From NCBI GenBank assembly GCA_030015575.1, contig JASDDO010000001.1, forward strand, positions 138,155,988 through 138,219,987: 64,000 bases of DNA. The letters run 5' to 3'. This document shows, piece by piece, positions 58,432-64,000 of the stretch. The position numbers and the translations under genes are program-made. The notes under the pieces are model-generated. The model ran no database searches, was not told where the DNA came from, and saw nothing but the letters and a program-made list of their open reading frames with translations. The number at the start of each line of letters is the position of its first letter. Positions within the stretch are counted from its first letter, which is position 1. This DNA comes from Agapanthus africanus. Lineage: Eukaryota; Streptophyta; Magnoliopsida; Asparagales; Amaryllidaceae.

Positions 58432-60345
58432 TGTAACATTTCAGAAAAATAAAATATTATTTTGGGAATTTTTATAATTAAATAATAATTATATTGAATA
58501 TTTTAATATTGCGGTAAAAATTAAATACCGATAAATTGGGGAAAATTTGGAAAATTGTTGGAATTACTGAAATGAGGGCGTTTTATGTGATTTATGCAAT
58601 TACAAACTCTTATAATGAATTATACACTATTTTAATGCTAATCGCGATTAAATATCGCTAATTGTGTATTAAACTTGTTTTGTGCACCATGTCACATTTA
58701 CAAATACTTGTTACATTTTCTACCATGGTTCTTCTTCTTTCATGTATGGTTTTGTGTTAGAAAAGAAAAGATAAAGATAAGAAAAGAAAAGATAAAGAAA
58801 ACAAGAAAAAGAAAAGTCAAAAAGGGATGGGCATGAAAGAGAGTGAGGTGAGGGGTTCCCTTGACTTGGTCTCATCTCCTCTCTCATCTTCACTTCATCA
58901 TTTCCCCTTCCTCTTTCACCATGGCTGCAGCCCTCTCCTCCATCCCCCTCTACCACATCACACAACACCAAAAACAACTCAAAAGTTCACCTCTATTTCA
59001 CAAAAAACATGCAAAAGCTCCTCACAAGCACCTTGGACCAAGAAAAATCCGATTTTGATCACTTGGGGCAACTCAAGAAAATTCTTGAGTTGCCAAATGA
59101 GATAATTTCTGCACCATTAGAATAGTATTTCAATTCGTTAACCATCCATACAAGTTTAGAATCGATATTGTGTAGTTTAGCTAACTTTGAAAATTCCAAG
59201 ATAAGGATTAGGGTTGAATTGATTCCAAAAGTGCAATTGAGGTGTAATTAGGGACTACGACCCCTGTAGAGATGGCATAGTGGGCTAAACCATAGAGTAA
59301 ACCCCTAATTCCCAAACTTAGAAACTCCGATATCATATTTTGATTGCTGCTGTAATGAAGTTTTGTGATCTGCTATAAGCTGGGTGACCTGAAAAATAAT
59401 TAGCAAGACTGAGAGATGTGCAGGCAACCTAAAACCTATACCCAAGACCTAAGACCCCCACTCCAAGTTATGGCCACAAATTTACTCATTTTGGCCACAA
59501 ATTGCGGCCTAGGTAGAGTGGAAATGATCCGTGTTTAGCCTAGGGCTTTATCTTCAGTAAACTAGACCCCTCCCAAATGCAAAATTGGCTAATTTCACCT
59601 AGGGTAAAATCTAGGACCATTTTCTTGAGTTGCTGCCTTGTATTTCACGATGTTTTTGAATTTAAGTTTTGGTATTTGTCATTGTATTTCGTCGTGTGGC
59701 GTTTGAACGCCAACGATTAGGGTTATTGGTTGTGTTCTGCATGCGAGACTATATGTTTTAACCTATCGGTGTTTCGTGCGACATTTTGGTTTTCCTGCAT
59801 GATTTCGTTTACGATGCTATATGTGATATGTAGGTACCTCACTAGGACTTCGAGACGAAAAGCAAGCGCATGGCGACATCGGCATCGGCAAGCGAAGATC
59901 AAGGTGAGTAGATTTATATCTACGGGGGAAGTCGGGTGGATGGCATATAGCACCCCCGCAATTTCATAAGATTTTGATGTGATGTGGTATAGATATACAT
60001 ATTTGGGTTATTATGAGATGAACCTTAGCAAGAAAAGAATTAGGAGATTATGAGATAGTGGTAGCGAGATTTGAAGAAAAAGATTTAGTTGGGTTCTTAG
60101 TCGTGAACCCTAGGGTAAGATTGACAAACACACGTGCATACACGGGATATGGTTTTGGTGTATATGTTTATATGTATATATGTATATGGATGCGTTGGTG
60201 TGTGTGTGTGTGTGTACATACATACGCTTATATTCGGTTGATGAGGATAGTATATGGTATTTGGAGATGAGTCGATGAGGATTGGGCATGGTGCCATGAG
60301 ATCGGTGGTGTAATTTGGTTCATATTAGGAGATACGATATGATAG
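58432..60345 (+). repeat. 3' LTR of element F, truncated by G
   Basis: Matches 51212 to about 53090, with substitutions and a 25-bp extra segment near 59270-59296. The match stops at 60345, where the start of another LTR of the same type begins. Confidence 0.88.
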
Positions 60346-63300
60346 CGTAACATTTCAGAAAAATAAAATATTATTTTTGGGAATTTTTATAATTTAATAT
60401 TAATTTATAATGAATATTTTAATATTTCGGTATAATTAAATACCGATAAATGCGGAAAAATTTGGAAAATTATGGAAATGACTGAATAGAGGGTGCTTTA
60501 TGTGATTTATGAAAATTATGAAATTTTATGATTTATTTGACACTATTTAGTGCTAATCGCGATTAAAAATCGCTAATCGGACTTTAAGCGAGTTTTGTGC
60601 ACATGTCTTTTTTTAACACTTGTTGCTTTTTCCTTCATGGTTATTTCTCCATTCATGCATGGTTGTTTGATTTTAAGGAGAAGAAAAGAAAACAAAAGAA
60701 AAGAAAAAGAAAAGGAAAAAGGGATATAAAAAAATGAAGTATGGGCAAGTGAGAGAAAGTGAGGGGTCAAGGGAGAGACGTGCCCATTTGTCCCCTTCTT
60801 CTTCCTTCATCATTTTCTCCCCTCATTTCCCTCATAGCCGCTGCCCTCATCTCCCCCCTCCTCAAATCACCACAAACACACCCAAAAATAACCCAAAATC
60901 CCATTCCCATTTCACAAAAAATGTGCATAAGCTCATAGCAAACACTTTGGACCAAGAAAGAAAAGGTTTTGGAGACTTGGGGCAACTCAAGAAATTTCTT
61001 GAGTTGCCAAATGAGCTAATTTCTACACTCTTGGTATTGTATTTAGATTTCTTTAGCACCCATATAAGTTTAGAGGTGTTTTATATCGGTTTAGTGAACC
61101 TTGAAGTTTTCTTGAGAGGGTTAGGGTTAAATTGAGTTGTGTTAGTGTAATTGAATTCTTAAGGTGACCTTAAACCCCCCAATTGTCTAAAACCCAGACC
61201 TAACCAAACCTGAAAACCAAAATTTGAGAAAAACAGAACTTTTTATGTCGGTTTGTGAGTGTTTAGGGTGTGCAGGGAAATCTGGTATAACCTGGGAATT
61301 TTACTGGAAAAATAAACAATTCTAGAGACCTAATTGGACCACTAAGCACCCACTGTAGAAGTACGAGACCCCAAATCCCCTCAAGAATTGAGGTGGCCGG
61401 ATTTGGCAAGGGAGTGGCCGGCCACTTAGTGATGGGATGTGTCCAGGTTGTTCCAGTAGCTCATATGTACCCTATATACCACCCCAGTGTTGTTTGTGAA
61501 CCATGTTTTTCCTTTAAGAAAAATCTGGGACCATTTTGGTGGGTTGCTGCTTTGAATTCTTTTGTGTTTATGAATTCAATTTTTGGTATTTGTGTTTTAC
61601 TTCGATCACTTGACGTTTGTACATCGAAATCAAGTGTTATTTGGTTGTTTTGCGAGGGCAAACCATAGGTTTTGACCCATGTGAGTTCCACGTGTCGTTT
61701 TGGTTTCGATTTGGATTTTAATGTGATACGATACGCTATGATGTATAGGTACCCTCGCGAAGACTTCGAGACGAAAAGCGAGCGCGTGGCGACATCGGTA
61801 TCGGCAAGCGAAGGTCAAGGCGAGTAGATATATATCTACGGGGGAAGTCGGGTGGATGGCGTATAGCACCCCCGCAGCTTGATGTACAGTATGCTATACA
61901 TATACTATATATATATATATGATATCTTTTATGTGAGACATGGATATTCAGGATATGGTTATGTGTTCATGGATTAGTTTAGCGTTAGTTGCGAAACCCT
62001 AGAGTAGTTGTTACACCCACACATGAATACACACACTTGCATACATTTACTTTATTACCTGTGCATATATGGGGGTATGTACACACACACACACGCACAC
62101 ACACATGGGTATGGGACTATGTATATATATATACACATATACATATACGGGATTATGAGGATAGTACTTGGGATTGGAGATGGGTCGATGAGTTTGGGCT
62201 TGAGGTCATGAGATCGGTGATGTGACGTGGATCGTATTCTGAGATACGACACGATGTTTTAGCGGGTCCTTTGACGTGGTGTTTTCATACCCACGCATAC
62301 ATATACATATGTGGTATCAGTATTGTACTAGACATAGATCAGTACCCTGGATTACGATATTTGATAAAGAGGATAACAGATGAATAATGTGATAGATGTG
62401 ACATTTGACCTGCACCGAGATTTGAGAGGCCGTTCGACGGATTTACCGTACGAGCTATATATTGATGATAGATCCACACTCTTCACTTGAGAATATCATA
62501 TTATAGATATTGTATCGTATGGGATACTTTTGAGGCGGGATCACCGACTGTTATATATATATATATATGTATATATGTATCGACTCAGATGTTAGGCGGT
62601 TTCCTTACCTTTTGATCAGCCTTTTTTTTTAGCCCTGCAGTTTACTTGTAAATGGTAGATTAGACTCGAGTCATACCTATTTCAAACTAACGAATCGTGA
62701 GTATTTTAAAGACAGGCCAAGAGATTCTATGGATATTTCAAAGGACGTATCTTTTCTTAAAAACACCGTAGCCCTTATTTTCAAAAACACGACGAATCGT
62801 GTTATTTCAAATGGCAAAACCGTATGACTCATATTTATATAATGCAGATTAGTTATCACTATGTTATTATTCAGCTCCCATATATTATTGCTGTTCGCAT
62901 TGCATTTGCATGTTTATATTGTATTTCCATGCCATTATTGAGATCATGCTGTCAGGACACCAACACCATTACCGATGATGCGTATGTTCCACATACACTT
63001 ACTTGCGGGCTCACACACATTATCATCGGTAATTTCCATGTCACGAACACGTTAGAGAATATTACTCATTGACATGGCTTGTTAACTGATAGTTCAACAT
63101 GGTATTGGCGTCTTTAAATGCTAGTTTAGACATTGCAGTTATTACTTGCTACTGCATGCATATTATTATTCATTGTTATACAGTATTATGAAGTTTTATG
63201 TTGATATTCACTTTTTACGTGCTATTGATGATTGGATTTTGGATTTTCATGAGATTTCCTGGATTTGGGAGAAAATCACAAGAATATATATAAATTTCTC

Positions 63301-64000
63301 TCTCTCTCTCCCCCCCTCTCTCTCTAAAATGAAAATTGTGGTTTTCTCGTGATATATGAGTCGTCCACCATGATGTTTTCTTGGTTATGAGATGGATTTC
63401 GAGACCCGATTTGAGGAGTTGGATGAACCGTCTGTGGGTACATGGTGGACCCAGTAAGGTACCCTAGGGCAAGAAGATCGAGGTGTAGACGATGAGCCCG
63501 GCAGGGGCAGACTGCCTACCGGTGATTTTACCTGGCGCGTTAGATATCCGGAGGATACCATTCGTGGTCGTGTGGTTGATGATATGGGCCGATCCGGACC
63601 GACAGAGCCTTAGATAGTGAGATTTAAGACACTGAGATTTTGACATTTGAGTCATTGAGGTATTGAGATTTGATGATACAGGCCAGTCCGGATAGCCGGA
63701 GCCTGAGATTTTGGATATTGAGATTTATGTTTTTTGTCGATACTAGACACTGATTTATATTGATTTATTGATGATACCTCATTTTAAATTACAGAAAATC
63801 TCACTAAAGAAAGAAAACAGTTTCTTCATTTACATGTATTCTGTTTTCATTACATTACATTCGTACTTCATACATATGATACATTGCTACCTGAGGCACT
63901 GACACGAGCACATGGGATTACACTTGTGTATAGATGTTTACCCTTGCCACCTTTTCATGCTTCAGACTTATCATTTTGAGGTTTATATATATTGATCGTA
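60346..64000 (+). repeat. LTR of element G, related to F, runs off the window
   Basis: Starts (C)GTAACATTTCAGAAAAATAA like LTR F and follows it in order to the equivalent of about 54600, but with much higher divergence, so it is a sister family. No end is seen within the window. It contains (CA)n near 62083-62105 and AT runs. Confidence 0.82.

Larger units (their letters stand above)
51212..60345 (+). mobile_element. Large-LTR gypsy-type element F without pol
   Basis: 5' LTR 51212-55352 (4.1 kb), tRNA-Met primer site, 3.1-kb interior without RT, integrase or protease, polypurine tract, and 3' LTR 58432-60345 cut by element G. LTR ends TGTAACATTTC and GGGTCGTGACA followed by AAATTGGTATCAGAGC are like plant Del/Tekay elements. 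This has the form of a non-autonomous LARD-type element. Confidence 0.85.

Overview
The window is repeat-dense plant nuclear DNA, probably from a flowering plant. I see no host gene, rRNA, confident tRNA or CRISPR array. Almost every base can be assigned to LTR retrotransposons nested inside one another. The plant assignment rests on the element families: Tat-lineage Ty3/gypsy with an extra RNase H, an element with an Athila-type primer site (tRNA-Asp), Del/Tekay-like giant LTRs, and Ty1/copia elements primed by initiator tRNA-Met.

Layout. (1) 1-16606: the 3' part of a Tat-lineage element. It holds a sense gag-pol with two in-frame stops, then 4 kb of tandem repeats and hairpin arrays, then an antisense eight-exon gene (13583 down to 8710) with a plant-mobile-domain-like start and a coiled-coil end, then the 3' LTR (14476-16606). 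(2) 16607-36643: copia element A, plus strand. The Tat element sits inside its 5' LTR, and its pol is broken by stops, a frameshift and lost catalytic residues. (3) 19976-30207: copia element B, minus strand, inserted in the leader of A. It has complete near-identical LTRs and a TGACC target duplication, but a ruined interior. (4) 36644-37497: LTR fragment C, minus strand, apparently interrupted by A. (5) about 37498-51211: old copia element D, minus strand, which received two later insertions. (6) 40227-48077: element E, complete LTRs, target duplication GCGAT, tRNA-Asp primer site, no pol and one intact orphan ORF of 405 codons. (7) 51212-60345: element F with a 4.1-kb LTR, a non-coding 3.1-kb interior and a 3' LTR cut by element G (60346 to the right edge).

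The most interesting signal is not a protein. The non-coding parts of several unrelated elements carry short hairpins in which the loop or flank is kept while the two stem arms change together. The clearest cases are the leaders of copia elements B and D (four instances with four different stems), arrays in the Tat element, a region by LTR D, and an array in F. A structured leader cassette of about 185 bp is present in copia A and D, absent from the matching place in B, and also present in element E, which belongs to a different superfamily. E repeats a hairpin plus polypurine-tract module three times. All of this is by eye from one window; a covariation test against shuffled controls would decide it.
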